From Adiantum capillus-veneris (taxonomy: Eukaryota > Streptophyta > Polypodiopsida > Polypodiales > Pteridaceae), in the NCBI GenBank assembly GCA_014529385.2, contig CM043944.1, forward strand, positions 54,031,268 to 54,095,267: 64,000 bases of DNA. The letters are read 5' to 3'. Under the pieces are notes generated by a model that saw nothing but the letters and a program-made list of their open reading frames with translations, was not told where the DNA came from and searched no databases. Every line of letters starts with the position of its first letter. Position 1 is the first letter of the stretch. The position numbers were made by a program, and so were the translations under genes. This document shows, piece by piece, positions 21,045-32,552 of the stretch.

Positions 21045-24000
21045 ATGGTATGCCTTTCTCCCTCTCTACACCCTTCAGATCCATAGCTTCGTCTCTTCAT
21101 GCCGATTTTGCTTCGTCTTTCCTTGCATTTTTTCTGTTTTTCCATATCGCTGAGTTAGCTATGCTTTTGATCATCTTCTCGGCATCGTGCTTCTTTTACT
21201 TGCTCGCTGCTTCTTTTTTCTTTCCTGCTTCTTTTCTTTAAATTTGGTGATCTGCTTCAAGATTTAGTGGTGTTTGACTCGATCATGTTTAAGCAGTATG
21301 CGTAGATCTAGTGCACAAGGTTTTCGATGCAATCTTCCCTTAAACGCTGCCCCGTTGTGATTCAAGATCTCTGTTGAGGCGCTGCATAGTCATTATATTT
21401 TTAAAAAGTTTTGCGAAATGCACAGCGTGTTGTAAGGCTCCGCAATATGTTAGCTTCCAGTCATCTCACTAATACGCTGGATGATCTCAGTTTTACGTTG
21501 GTAAATGGTAGCTTTTTTTTGTCATTGTACCTGATCTTATGATCTTTGTCAACTTGTAGTCTAACGCAGCCTCTGGGATGGCTGTTGATGATGAATGCAA
21601 GCTCAAGTTTCTTGAGCTGAAGAGTAAGCGGCTATACCGGTACATCATTTACAAGATCGATGACAAAGCACAGAAGATTGTTGTGGAGAAGCTGGGTGGA
21701 CCAGAGGAGAGCTATGAAGCCTTTACTGGATCCCTTCCAGAGAAGGACTGTCGATATGCCATCTATGATTATGACTTTGTGACCCAAGAGAACTGCCAGA
21801 AGAGCAAGATCTTTTTCGTTGCCTGGTAAGGTTTAGATTGTTTGTTGTCTCTATTATTACATGTAGCTGTAGCTATGTTGGCTAGTAGATCATCATTTTC
21901 TCACACAAAGATTGTTTGTGGGACACTGGTCTTGGTCAGTGTATTTTAACCTACAAAACACCTTACTGAGCTTCACGGTTCACATATTGGTGAGTGTCAT
22001 TTAGAACTCTCCAGGGAGACATTTGTTTTTATGCGTGTAGAACAGTCAAAAGTAGCATAAAATGAAGAAAAGAGCTTGAAACCTTTTTTTTAATGGGATG
22101 GACATTAGGACACTGAAAAACAATGATGCCTTGTGTTAAAGTGCTATGTATGCCGCTGTATATTTCAGTCATGGGTAGATTTTTAGAAGTATTTAGAAGG
22201 AAGATGTGAGTTTTACGCAAGTAAGCATGCCGACATATGTACTGGTCACTTAGTTTGTGCTGTATGTGGTTGATGGTGGGCAAGCAATTTTCTTGGTGTA
22301 GATGTCTGTGTCAACCATTTTGCCTAATCACCCAGCTGGTCTACCTCACAGAGTTGTTGATTGTGACAGATTTGTTTGTGCTTGATTCCAGGTCCGGTCA
22401 CGGGCTGTCCAGCTTAACACTTGCTTGGTAGATACTGGCAATTGGAAATGAGCACGGGAAAGTCTTGTCATTGTGCCGTATACACCACTTGTCAGATCTT
22501 TGTATATAAAGAAACCCATTAGTCTGTCCCAGCACACAATTGGTGGTAATAATTGCAAAGCAAAAAAAAAGTTTAGAAAGAAATACTTTGGACTGAAGCA
22601 AATAATACTCATGTGGGGGAAAAGCACTCATAAAATGCCTTGTACCAGGCTCAATAAAATAAGGGAAATAGGGTCTGTGTGTAAACTGCTCAGACAATCT
22701 ACTTTTTTGTGTTTATTACATTTTGGGGCCATAGGCTTACATATTGTTTGTTTCTCAGCCCTGAGTTGTTATTTGCATGGTATTGTAGCTCGTTGTCTTA
22801 CTCTCATCTTGTCCAGTCTTCCAATGTTTGTTATTGTCGATGTTCTTTACAGTTTTGTACTTCTTTACAAAAATTTTCTTTTTGTGTTTTGTATATTTTG
22901 TTTTAATGCTTCTTTCTGCGATATGTGATTCTGTGTCCCTCCTCATAGCTTCTAACATTCAATAGAGCGGAAAGCAATATGACATTTGTAGCCCAGTGTT
23001 GGGCTGGTTCTCAATTTTTATTGGTCAAGTTACTTAGATGTTCAAGCTGTTATCAAAGTCTGAAGTTTTGCTTTAAGCTTCCACACATGGCCATTGCGTG
23101 TGACCTGTCACTTGGGAGGGTCTAACTACTAAGTCATCCTATTGGCTAGCCATAGACTAGGAGCGTCACTTAGAAAATTTGCAGCACAAAAGGTGGCAGA
23201 GGAGGAGTCTGCCTGTTGAGATGAGAAGTGGATGAGAGGTCAAAAGTAATTTGAGGGCAATTCTGCAGGGTTAACATCGGCCTTGTACAGTCAAGGCCAT
23301 TGTATAATTATGCTGGTTTGCTAGCCCAGTACTTCACATTTAACTCCTAATTGTTCTTACTTTTCTTAGTGGCTGGGTGACCCTAAGAGAAACTGGAGGA
23401 AATCAGATTGGAGGGATGGAGACAAGTGATAGAGACATAAATGATCGATTGTGCTTGCTTGAGCACATAGACTGAGGCTGAGTTTGGACAAGGAGGCGTC
23501 AGAAGTAACTCTATACGGTCGATTTTTAAAGGTCATGTTGTAGTTAAACATGGTAGACTTTGACCATCAAAGTAGTGGGTTTTCTAGGTCATATGAAGCA
23601 CTATTTTGTGTAGACCTTATTTATGGACACTTGCAGGGAATTCTTTCTAGGCATCCACAAATGTTGTGGCGATGTGGTATTTGGTGAATGCCATGAATAA
23701 TGGAGCTAATGACTACAAAAGGTAGTCTTCTAAAGGGTAATTTTTGGGCAATTTGCAAGGGAGGCCTGATCGGCTTCGACAAATTTTGTGGGGTATTAGG
23801 GAATGCTCAAACTGTGGGAGAGGGACTGGCATTCTCTACTCTTGCAGAGGTTAAAAAATGGTAAAAGCTGGCAGAAAATACAGCAGCAGCCTATCAGCAG
23901 AGAGCTAGCAGATAATTTATTTCTGCAGTTTGTGCCCGAGAGGTCTCTCCTTCCATTTTCTGCAGAAAAGAAGACAGAAGCCTTTGTTTCTGTGGGAGGA

Positions 24001-24635
24001 GTGATGTCCCTCTGTTTGGTGGGTCCTGTAAAAAGGAAGCCTGCATCTTCAACCAATCTGTGCCAGCTACGAGGGATGCACGACCTTGCACTTGCTCTTT
24101 GTCCAGGCAGTCTGAATTGTGGTATAGTGATTATTGTATGACCGAGCTGATGGCAAGGGCTATATTAGTCGTTGCTGACAATTACAGCTGAAAATCTGTT
24201 TTTAAGGGGTTTTTGTCGATATGCTTGCACATTTTGTGATTGCTGGTTGCTGTGAAATGTGAATCAGCACAGGCATTTTTCTATCCTGTTATCTCAACGC
24301 CAGTTTGGAAGTTCAAAAGTGCTGGTTCAGAAGCTCCTCATGATCTGTTTTACGCATTAAGTTTATTCGAACTCCACCGTTAACCCAAGATCCCTCTGAG
24401 GCTTGAGTTTATGAAAATAAGTTGCATTTCTTAGTCTTCATATGCATTATCTATCTAACTGTTTACTCTACTATTTGTGTTTTCCAGGTCTCCTGATGTG
24501 TCGCGTGTGAGGACTAAGATGCTTTATGCAAGCTCCAAGGACCGCTTCAAGCGAGAGCTAGACGTTACTTATGAGGTTCAGGCCACTGATCCCACTGAGA
24601 TCGGGATAGAGAATCTGAAGGAGAGAGCTTATTGA
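21045..24635 (+). CDS. ADF: Actin-depolymerizing factor (ADF/cofilin), three exons
   Basis: Coding exons are 21045-21047 (ATG only), 21560-21825 and 24488-24635; all introns are GT-AG and the total is 417 bases, 138 residues plus stop. The product starts [20 protein letters not shown] and ends IENLKERAY. It covers the whole ADF-homology domain: the [14 protein letters not shown] strand-helix region, [24 protein letters not shown], and the long actin-binding helix [17 protein letters not shown]. Plant ADFs of about 139 residues bind G- and F-actin and promote filament severing and turnover in the cytoplasm. Ser6 matches the regulatory phosphorylation site known in plant ADFs. The placement of intron 1 after the ATG, and of intron 2 within the Trp codon before SPD, is the plant ADF pattern. 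The frame is intact, so it is probably functional. No neighbour is related. Confidence 0.96.
21048..21559 (+). other. ADF: ADF intron 1 (512 bp)
   Basis: It begins GTATGCC straight after the ATG and ends TTGTAG. It is pyrimidine-rich. First introns of plant ADF genes are known to affect expression in some species; whether this one does is not visible here. Confidence 0.9.
21826..24487 (+). other. ADF: ADF intron 2 (2662 bp)
   Basis: It begins GTAAGG after GCCTG and ends TTTCCAG before GTCTCCTGATG. It is T-rich, as plant introns are, and much longer than the coding exons. No transposon protein or hidden exon was recognised; a 151-codon frame inside it shows no domain. Confidence 0.9.
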
Positions 24636-25160
24636 AAGGTGTGCTCGGTTGAATCGTCGTGTATAGTTTCATTTTGCTTGCAGACAAGTTCTTAGTGCTT
24701 TCACCTGGAACATTTTATGGGTGTAACAATGGACCCTACTTGGGGCATATTTGAGGTACTGACCTGGTGATAAAACTTATATTGCTTTTGACCTTTTCCT
24801 GGGTTTGCAACACCACTTTCTGCTCTCTCTGACTTAAAGCCTAGTTTTTGCTAGCAGTTGTATACGAAGATTTCAAATATGTTGTTTTTTGCTCACTTCA
24901 TTTTGATCTACTTCGAGGATGCAGACTTTCCTTTTTGGGAAGGCAAAAAAAAGCAGGATGAGGAAGCTTTGATCTACTTCTATGTATCTGTTTGTTTGAA
25001 GGGTTTTTTCTTGGGGGTTGATAATTTTGATTGATTTGTTTTTTTTTGGTTTTGTTTTGTATACTTCAGAAAGTTGGCTAAGGTGTGGCTAAGGTTTGTT
25101 CTGAAGCTGCCTTGCTTTTTTTATTCATGAGAGTGGTGGTGCAGGGACAGGTTGAAGGTT
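24636..25160 (+). other. ADF 3' UTR and downstream region
   Basis: After the TGA the sequence is T-rich with several degenerate plant-type far-upstream elements (TTGTA, TTTTGT) but no clear single AATAAA site. The end of the transcript is not determined. Confidence 0.4.
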
Positions 25161-26553
25161 GGGATTAAAGTTCTGTGCGCTTGTGTGCAAGATTTCAAAA
25201 ATAAAAAGGGTGTGTGAAACTTTAAAGAGGTGTTTTTCAACCTTGAATCTCCCTTCGTTTGAGCTAATTGAGCTATGTCTCACTCAAATTTATTTTGAAG
25301 CATCAATGGGTAAAAAATTGATTTCATCACAGTACGCACTGGTATTATTTGCTTTTTGAACAAGATAACGGCTTCGTGATGGCCACTTGCAAATGGAAAT
25401 AGGTTTTGTTTTCTCGTTTGTGGCACTTGGGTTGTCAAGTTTAAACTGCTGGTGTGAGTGTGGGAACGAGGCTAAGTTTTTTGTTAAGACAATTGAGTAC
25501 GTATGATTAGCTTTACTCTGAGTACACTTCAACTGGCTGATCTATTGTTAGTTTTCCCTCTGTTGCTTATAGGAACTTGCTATCTAACCTTAAGATTCTT
25601 CAAGTTTTGTATTGAACTTTTTAGTGATTTCATGGTCAAGCATTGTTGCAAACATGTGCACCTTACAAATCCATCAATGTTAGCACAAGGCCGATATATA
25701 CCAATGGCTTTGATAAAAAACCATGTCTTCCATCTCGTTGTAGTAAAGAATCAATGGCTTGATTATTGTGATCATTACCGACGCAAGAAGTTTTTATGGA
25801 TTAGTTATAACTAGTGTAGGCATTTTACATGGAACTTAAGCTACATCGAGCTTGGCCCTTTCTTGAGCTTTATGTGGGTTTATTATGGTTGCTGTATCTT
25901 TGATATGAAAACTGCAGAAAAAAACTAACCATCTGCAGCACCCCTTTATGTATGAGGATGCTGTAACTTCAATTAGTCTCAACTTTATCACGGTCCATCA
26001 TTCTCAAAGTAGCATAGACAAGGCAATGTATTTCTATTTGCAGGAATTTGCACTGACAGTGCTTCAACAAAGGCAGAGAAATTCAAGCAATAAGCAAAGA
26101 TGCTCCAAGTAATTATCTTTGAAAGGTTGTATAATAGATATTCAAAAGTAATCTACGAGAACAACAAAGTTTTCCCAGCTATGGATCCGAAATAGCATGA
26201 TTGGTTTACTTGACATGCATACTTGAAACTTGTAATGGCCAAAATAGATTCACACGCCATCTTAGCTCTTCACTACACACGAGATGACACATGAGCATAA
26301 GTTAAATCTTCTTACTTATCTTGCACTTTAAAATTCCAATCCAATTATGGCATTCGATCCCTTGGCAATTGGTCATGTGATTAAGATGCATATTAATTTC
26401 ACACACGGACATTGCAATAGAAAACCCTAAACGAAAAATTTACTGTATAAAATGTAGCCACACCTTTTGGAGAGAAAGCAAGCTTGGGCTTGAAGATCGT
26501 CTTTCCCCACTAACCTCTTTCTATGTGTTACTTGCATTCTATGCTTGAAGATG

Positions 26554-26555
<2 letters not shown>

Positions 26556-26592
<37 letters not shown>
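26556..26592. repeat. (CT)n microsatellite
   Basis: An uninterrupted run of about 18 CT units. A second one follows about 200 bases downstream. Confidence 0.97.
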
Positions 26593-26594
<2 letters not shown>

Positions 26595-26797
26595 GCTTTC
26601 CATGGTCATCTTTTTCCAAGCATGCATGTAATCCTGGGTGTTTTGTGAAAATGGAAGTGCACTCCAACTGTGCGCACGATAAGGTGCGAGTCTTGATACT
26701 TAAGGCTATAGTGCCACATGGGCACATGCACATGTAAAGTGAATCCTATCCTTTGTAAGGAAATATGGAATTGAGAAAGTTGGAGCGTGCAACACGC

Positions 26798-26798
<1 letters not shown>

Positions 26799-26829
<31 letters not shown>
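26799..26829. repeat. (TC)n microsatellite
   Basis: An uninterrupted run of about 15 TC units. Confidence 0.97.
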
Positions 26830-26830
<1 letters not shown>

Positions 26831-28529
26831 GCCATGGTTTTCTTGGTTTGGTATAACTCACTTTCATAAATGTACCTGGTTTATGCTATTACATCATTAG
26901 TCTTATTCTCACTTTGCTAAAATGGTATTAAAGTCAAGATGGACTCTTAGCCATGGTGTATCAATATTACATTTTAGCATACTTTATTTTCATAAAGCAT
27001 CCCCTATTTTTAGCATTTTGACTAATAGAATTAGCCCACTCATTAAGTTTTCATGTATAATAATTTGAAAGCATTGAAATTGCAATATTTATCTTCAACA
27101 ATGGTGGTTGAGAGGCTAGTGCTGGCAGTATACACTGGAAGATTTGCATCAAAGGAGTGACCAAGAGAATGGAGCTCATGGATGGATCTCAAGAAGGAAA
27201 CCATGACATTGATGATAGATTGGTAGCATAGAAAATTAAGGAGAAACCCAAAGAAAAAAGGAAGTGGTCGAGATCGTGTACAAAAGGGAGTGGCCTTTGG
27301 GACTAGGCAGCCATATTAAAGAAGCATAGTAAAAGAGAGGGAGATTGTGGAGCCTTGCTCGAGAGTATAATTTGAGCTGCCATGTAAGCTAGTGTGTAGC
27401 ACAACAAATAGCAAGAATAGAAGATGCAGACAAAGCCAAAGGTATGGATTAATGCAGGACCTAGGCTTGTGATATCAAGGTAGGTAGATAGAGATAGCAA
27501 TAGCAAGGGTATACATACAAAATAGGTGCTCAACATGCAAAGTAAATCAAGACAGCTTTGGCCATGGCAAAGGGGAGTAGAGTAGTGTAGCTCTCTTGGG
27601 CATGGAAATTTTTAAGCTAGCCAAAACCTAGGAATAATAGCCAGGTCAAAAATTTCCCAATAGATAAGTTGCAATGTGTAGACAAGCAAGAAAAATACTT
27701 TTTTAAACACTTGGTTGGTAATGGGACACTTTTCCATCCTCTTAAGTGAGCAACTTTCTTGAATTATTCTAAAAATGCAAAATGATGGTTCCACCTTTGA
27801 TCTTGTTCTTGCATATGGTTTTTCAACCTAAATCTCATCTTAGTGAGGTCTAGATTGTTACATAATTAGCCTTCCTAGTTCTTAACATGCTCTCATGCTT
27901 CTCTAGAGAAGAAAATGTTTGTAATGAAAGCTATGCCCATCATGATTTTTTTGGTAATATTGATGAAATCTGAACGAGTGTTAATTTTACACATGGATTC
28001 CGCAACATATAACTAGTCTTCCTTGACTTTAGGAGCACCTAATACCACATAACAAGAACAATACAAGGATGGGAAGGTTTTTTGATTCAACTTAAGAAAT
28101 AATCATTTCGAGTTACGAGTATAAGGCTCCTTAATATTTCTATTTGATTGGACAAGAATGCTAACTTTATAGCTTATATCAATAACTAATGGTACCTTTT
28201 GAATTTACCTATAATTGATTGCTTCATTAGGAAAAGTTTGGACCCAAATTTAGGCCTTACAAGAAATGCCATGTCAGCTTAGAGAGAGAGAATCAAACGT
28301 GATATTTTTTCATTTTTATTAAAAGCAAAAACATATAAATAAAGGTTTGAAGTTTATATCATGGTGTACCTCATTAAATACAAAAGGAAAATCATTGAGA
28401 ACTCATTGCTGCATATCTCAAAAGATTGCTTTTGTAAGGACTAGTATGTGAAGAGGAGTTATAAACAAAAAACACGGCAAGACACTTCTGGTTGTTTTTC
28501 TTTCTTGTATGCTACACTTTTGGTGCAGC

Positions 28530-31284
28530 GTTTGAGATCAAGAGGTGGAGGATCGATTGAAGAGAAGGGATCCCTCTAGAACCACTCTCCAAGGTCCCAC
28601 TGTACTCGTGCCATAGGAGAGCTCTCCCAAGCCCAAAGCCGCCAGTGGCCTGTCGCAAGATCTGTTGGGCCAAGATCTATGACACATGGCCACCCAAAGA
28701 TGCCTAAAACTCAAATCCTCTAAAAGCAACACTTTGCAACTTGTGGAGCCTCTACTAAGACTCTATGAAGGCGACCCTCTCCTTGAACCTCAAAGAACAT
28801 GTGGGGTACGGACTCCGAGCAAGCTCGAACTGTGATGAGGACCTCCAGTTGCATGAAGGCCCCCATCCATTTGGGAGCTGCTCCCTCTAGAGGGGTGAGC
28901 CACTCAGCTGGTAAAGCCTCTCTAATATCTTGACACATGCTCCACACCCCCTCATGCCTCGTAGTTGGACGCTCTCAATCCCCTCGGACAAACTTGAAAA
29001 TTGAAGCCAGTTGCCTATAGTGCGGGCTGGACCCTCTGCCAGGGAACCCTAAGGAACATGAAGCCTACTACTAACCAGGTGGCCTCTATGAGTGCTAACC
29101 ATGGGGTTCCAAACAAGGGGCTTCCTCAAGCGCTCCTCAGTACAAGTGGGCTGATGTTGCTCCAAGCCACTCCTCAACTTCTCCTAAGACCTAAGTAGGC
29201 TTGCAGCAAACTGATCCTCCAACCTCCTGCTCATACCAACTCTACGCATCTCTATAAAAATCCACCTGATGCAAGGGTTCTAAGGACTGCCCGCAAGAGG
29301 GACTCAAGCTCGAAGCCGGTGAAGCAATAGCTCCTTCTAGGGCAGAGCCCTAGAAGTAGTCCTCTGACCACCACAAACCTCCCAAGGAGGGCTTTGCTTT
29401 GCTGTGCTGGGTCAATGATCCCTAGCCCCCCATGAGAACAAGGTAAGGTGATGACCTGCCAGACCACTTTGGCCTGACTAACTGGGTGTCGCACCCTGAC
29501 CATATAGAAAGTTCCTGATCAGCCTCTAGCTGACTGATACAAGAGCTCGAGAAGATCCAGCAAGACGTGATGTACCACATAGTAGCCAACAACAATTGGT
29601 TGGCCACTACAACTCTACCTGCCAAAGAGAGCCATGTTGAACTCTAGTGAAGCCGATTCCTCCCAATGGATAGGAGGAGGGGAGCAGTCTACTGCTCAGG
29701 GCACAAGTCCAAGCAAACTTGACACCCAAGATAGTGTATTGGAGTTCCTGGGGGAATCCACGTAAAGCCCTCACGTGGCGACCAATCCGGCGTAGGTGCA
29801 CTACCAACCCAAAAAGCCAATGTCTTCCTCCAATTTATCCATGCTCCTGATGCACAACAAAACACTTCAAGAGCCTGCTCACACCTATGCAAATTGGCCT
29901 CGTGGCCCTCCAAGTACATGACTTAGTCGTCAGCAAACTCAACATCAAGTAACTTGTCTCCCCTAATAGGGAGCTCTAAACCACGCAAGCCAACCTGTTG
30001 TGAAATCAAAAATCTGCCCATTGCCTCATCATAAAAAGGAAAGAGGAATGGGGCTAGGAGGCAACCTTGTCTAACCAAACGTGAGCATGAAGTGTTCGCC
30101 TTTTTCCCTTGCCAAGAGCACCTGATTGTGTGCAAACCTGTAGAGAGCTGACAATCCTCTGATCCAAGCATTTGATAACCCCATCCTGCGTAAAATGCCC
30201 TCCAAAAAGTCCAATCAACTCTATCGTAGTAAGCCTTCTCAAAATTGAGAAGGGGTATCAAAAGATTCTCTCCTCAAAGATGAGCGAGGGTAGATGCCTC
30301 CTCAAATGTTGTCAAGGATGCTACACCCCTTTACAAAACCTGTATGGGTCCCATTTATAATTCTCTCAAGTAGTGGCTGAATCCTCAAACGTAGAGCCCT
30401 TACTAGAATTTGGTGGTTGAGTTGAGAATGGTGATGGGTTGCCACTGTTGAATCTCATCCAAGGAGGCCCCCTCCTTGGGAATAAGGAAGATCAATCCCT
30501 CACTCATGCTGTTAGGCATCTCTCTAGTGTGTAAGATGTATTGATAGGCGCTACACAGATCCAAACCAAGCAAGTCCCAATACTACAAAAAGAAGCTAGG
30601 AGTCAAACCATCCTCCCTTAGGCAGCTACCTTGGGGGAGTGCTCTAAGGGACTCATGGAGTTCCTATAGCTGAAGAGGAATCTCTAATCTCTGACGCATC
30701 TCCTCAATAACAAGGCAAGGCATTTGTGCCCAAACCTTCTCTCTGCATGCATCTTGACACTCTGACTGAGACTTGGCTGATAGAAGATTATGATAGAAGT
30801 CAGTAGCAGCTTTACGCATATCCTCAAGCTCTAAAGCAACTGACCCATCGGGTCTCCTCAACTAGCTAACACGAGTGTGTGCATGGCGGGGCCCCACCGT
30901 CTCATAGTAACTCTATCACCCACCTGGATCCACTGAGATGCCTGCTGATGGAAGGCAAACTCATGACGCTGCTTCTCAATGCTAGTCAGCTCCTATCGAG
31001 CCCTGCTGCATATGCTCCTCCAACCAAGGATTGTCTGGGTGGTTCTCCTGCATCCTATGCAAGGAAAAAAGGCGATAATGGAGATGCTTCTCCTCCTCCC
31101 TGGTTGCAGCCAAGCAAGCTGCAGACTCCTGGAGGAAGACATGACCAACCTCAGCGTGTCCAGAGGCCACTCTACGAGTAGGGGTGTCGTGTGTGTCCAA
31201 ACTCTCTGTCCAAAGTTCCCCCACCCGCTCTCTAAGATCTAGATCCAAGAAGACCCTCTTAGGGATGTGCAACATTGTACTACC
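28530..31284 (-). mobile_element. LINE (L1-like) reverse-transcriptase half, degenerate
   Basis: On the minus strand, interrupted frames give LNFEKAYYDRVDWTFWRAFY, SRLVRQGCLLAPFLFPFYDE, EFADD (stop in place of the next residue, 29923-29925), EVFCCASGAWINWRKT and IHYLGCQVCL, followed by LSLAGRVVVANQLLLATMWY. These are the classic plant L1 RT blocks (FEKAYDRV, RQGCPLAP, FADD, GxxINxxKS and the later LSLAGR). The fragment upstream of RT (RPDGSVALELEDMRKAATDFY, near 30850) joins RT to endonuclease. Copia A2 interrupts it at 31284/31285. LINEs copy themselves by target-primed reverse transcription; this copy has many stops. The 3' end near 28530 has no clean poly(A) tract. Confidence 0.87.
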
Positions 31285-31476
31285 TGTTGGGGTATAAAGC
31301 CCAATGTGGTCGCCCAGGTAAGTGGGCGGGCCGCCAGGTATGTACACATATTCTTTTGTTAAAACCTAATAAGAACTCACTATGCTCTACACATTACACT
31401 AGAGCGAGTTCACCATATCGTCGTGCTCTTCTTCTCGCACTCTCTCTCGCGTCGCACTTCCGCTCGTACTCCTTCA
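31285..31476 (+). repeat. A2 5' LTR
   Basis: TGTTGGGGTATAAAGCCC...CTCCTTCA, 192 bp. A TATAAAG sits only 8 bases from its start. It is followed by ACTGGTATCAGAGC, the primer site. Confidence 0.96.
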
Positions 31477-31478
31477 AC

Positions 31479-31492
31479 TGGTATCAGAGCTC
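31479..31492 (+). other. A2 primer-binding site, initiator tRNA-Met
   Basis: TGGTATCAGAGCTC begins three bases after the LTR end and matches the initiator tRNA-Met site used by A1, A3 and D1. Confidence 0.92.
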
Positions 31493-31969
31493 AGATCGAG
31501 GCTCGGGGCAGCACTGTAGGAGGCTAGAGTCACCAACTCAGATTGGAGTGAAATTCGACAGGCGACGACACGGCCCCAAATCTCGTTGTCAGAATTTCCT
31601 TCTGAGGTCATCTCGACCACCGTTCGGCTTCGACAAAGGTCTGCGCAGGCCATTTTCGACTACGTGGTCTCGACGGGTGTAGATCCGCCGACTCTCCAAA
31701 TTTGGGGTTTTCGGCCTACGACTGCAGGTGCTGAGGATATCGACACTCCCAGAGTGTTGATTTGTGGCTGTCTACACATCGAAGGACGGCTCACAGTTCT
31801 TGGAGGCGTGTCACATACGACACGGGCGCATCTACACACAGACTGTAGGCGACATCCACTAGTTCATCAGGTAGCTTGTGTTTGCTGCTTGATATTCCAG
31901 ATTTCATCCTGACATTGCAGGTACTTCCACATGGGATGTATTGTCAGAGATGATGTATGTCTGTTGAGG

Positions 31970-32014
31970 GTTTGCTGGCTGTGAGTCACGCAGCAAACAA
32001 CCGCCGCAGCGGTT
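31970..32014 (+). other. A2 leader: two adjacent conserved hairpins
   Basis: GTTTGCTG (31970-31977) pairs with CAGCAAAC (31991-31998); the loop contains GTGAGTCAC (31981-31989). AACCGC (31999-32004) pairs with GCGGTT (32009-32014) around CGCA. Relative to A1 (3585-3631) several stem positions differ on both strands so that pairing is kept. Confidence 0.7.
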
Positions 32015-32399
32015 ACAGCATACAGTGGGAAATTTGTGGATGTATGACTTTGTGGGAAGTCTATGTACTGTCAGATTTACTGCAGCCTTTGTTGAGGGTC
32101 GAGTGAGGTTTTATTGAGCTGGGGGATTCTCGAATGTTGAGATCCTTTCGGTGATACAGGTCTTGGAGCGATCCCTCGAGCACCCTTAGATAGGCAGCTA
32201 GGATGTATTGACTGTGAGTTAGATAGTTGGGATTGCATCTTTGCTTTACTGCCGTTGAGACATTGTCACAGTCTATGCTTACAGGACAGTGACAGGACAG
32301 TGAGAGACAGTACAGGTGCAGGAAAGGTTTACCCGCAGCTTACAGTGTCAGAGAGACAGTGTTTTTTAAGCTTTTTTTGGTCTGTTTTTGAGTACACCA

Positions 32400-32520
32400 G
32401 AGCCATTTTACAAAGGAGACTCTGCCAAAATTTCTGCAAAATCTGAAGCTTTCTTGGTTCATTTGACAGGTTGATATTGGTTCAGAGGTCAGTTTACAGT
32501 GGAAACTCTGCCGAATTTTT
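32400..32520 (+). repeat. A2 leader motif pair (ACTCTGCC boxes)
   Basis: ACAAAGGAGACTCTGCCAAA near 32410-32429 and ACAGTGGAAACTCTGCCGAA near 32496-32515 precede the gag ATG at 32553. They match the pairs in A1 and D1. Confidence 0.72.
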
Positions 32521-32552
32521 CCCAAGAAAGTAAACTACTGTGAAGCGTAGCT

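Larger units (their letters stand above)
25161..28529. other. Intergenic interval without a recognised gene
   Basis: AT-rich DNA on both strands with only short open frames. None shows a domain, signal peptide or transposon motif. The two CT microsatellites in it are listed separately. Confidence 0.5.

Noticed and set aside
22473-22928. 151-codon frame inside ADF intron 2
   Set aside because: No known domain; T-rich intron gives hydrophobic frames by composition; splice sites of the ADF exons are clear.
31275-31912. 135- and 108-codon frames in the A2 LTR and leader (and the equivalents in A3 at 45334-45824)
   Set aside because: They start in the LTR and cross the primer-binding site; this is non-coding element sequence.
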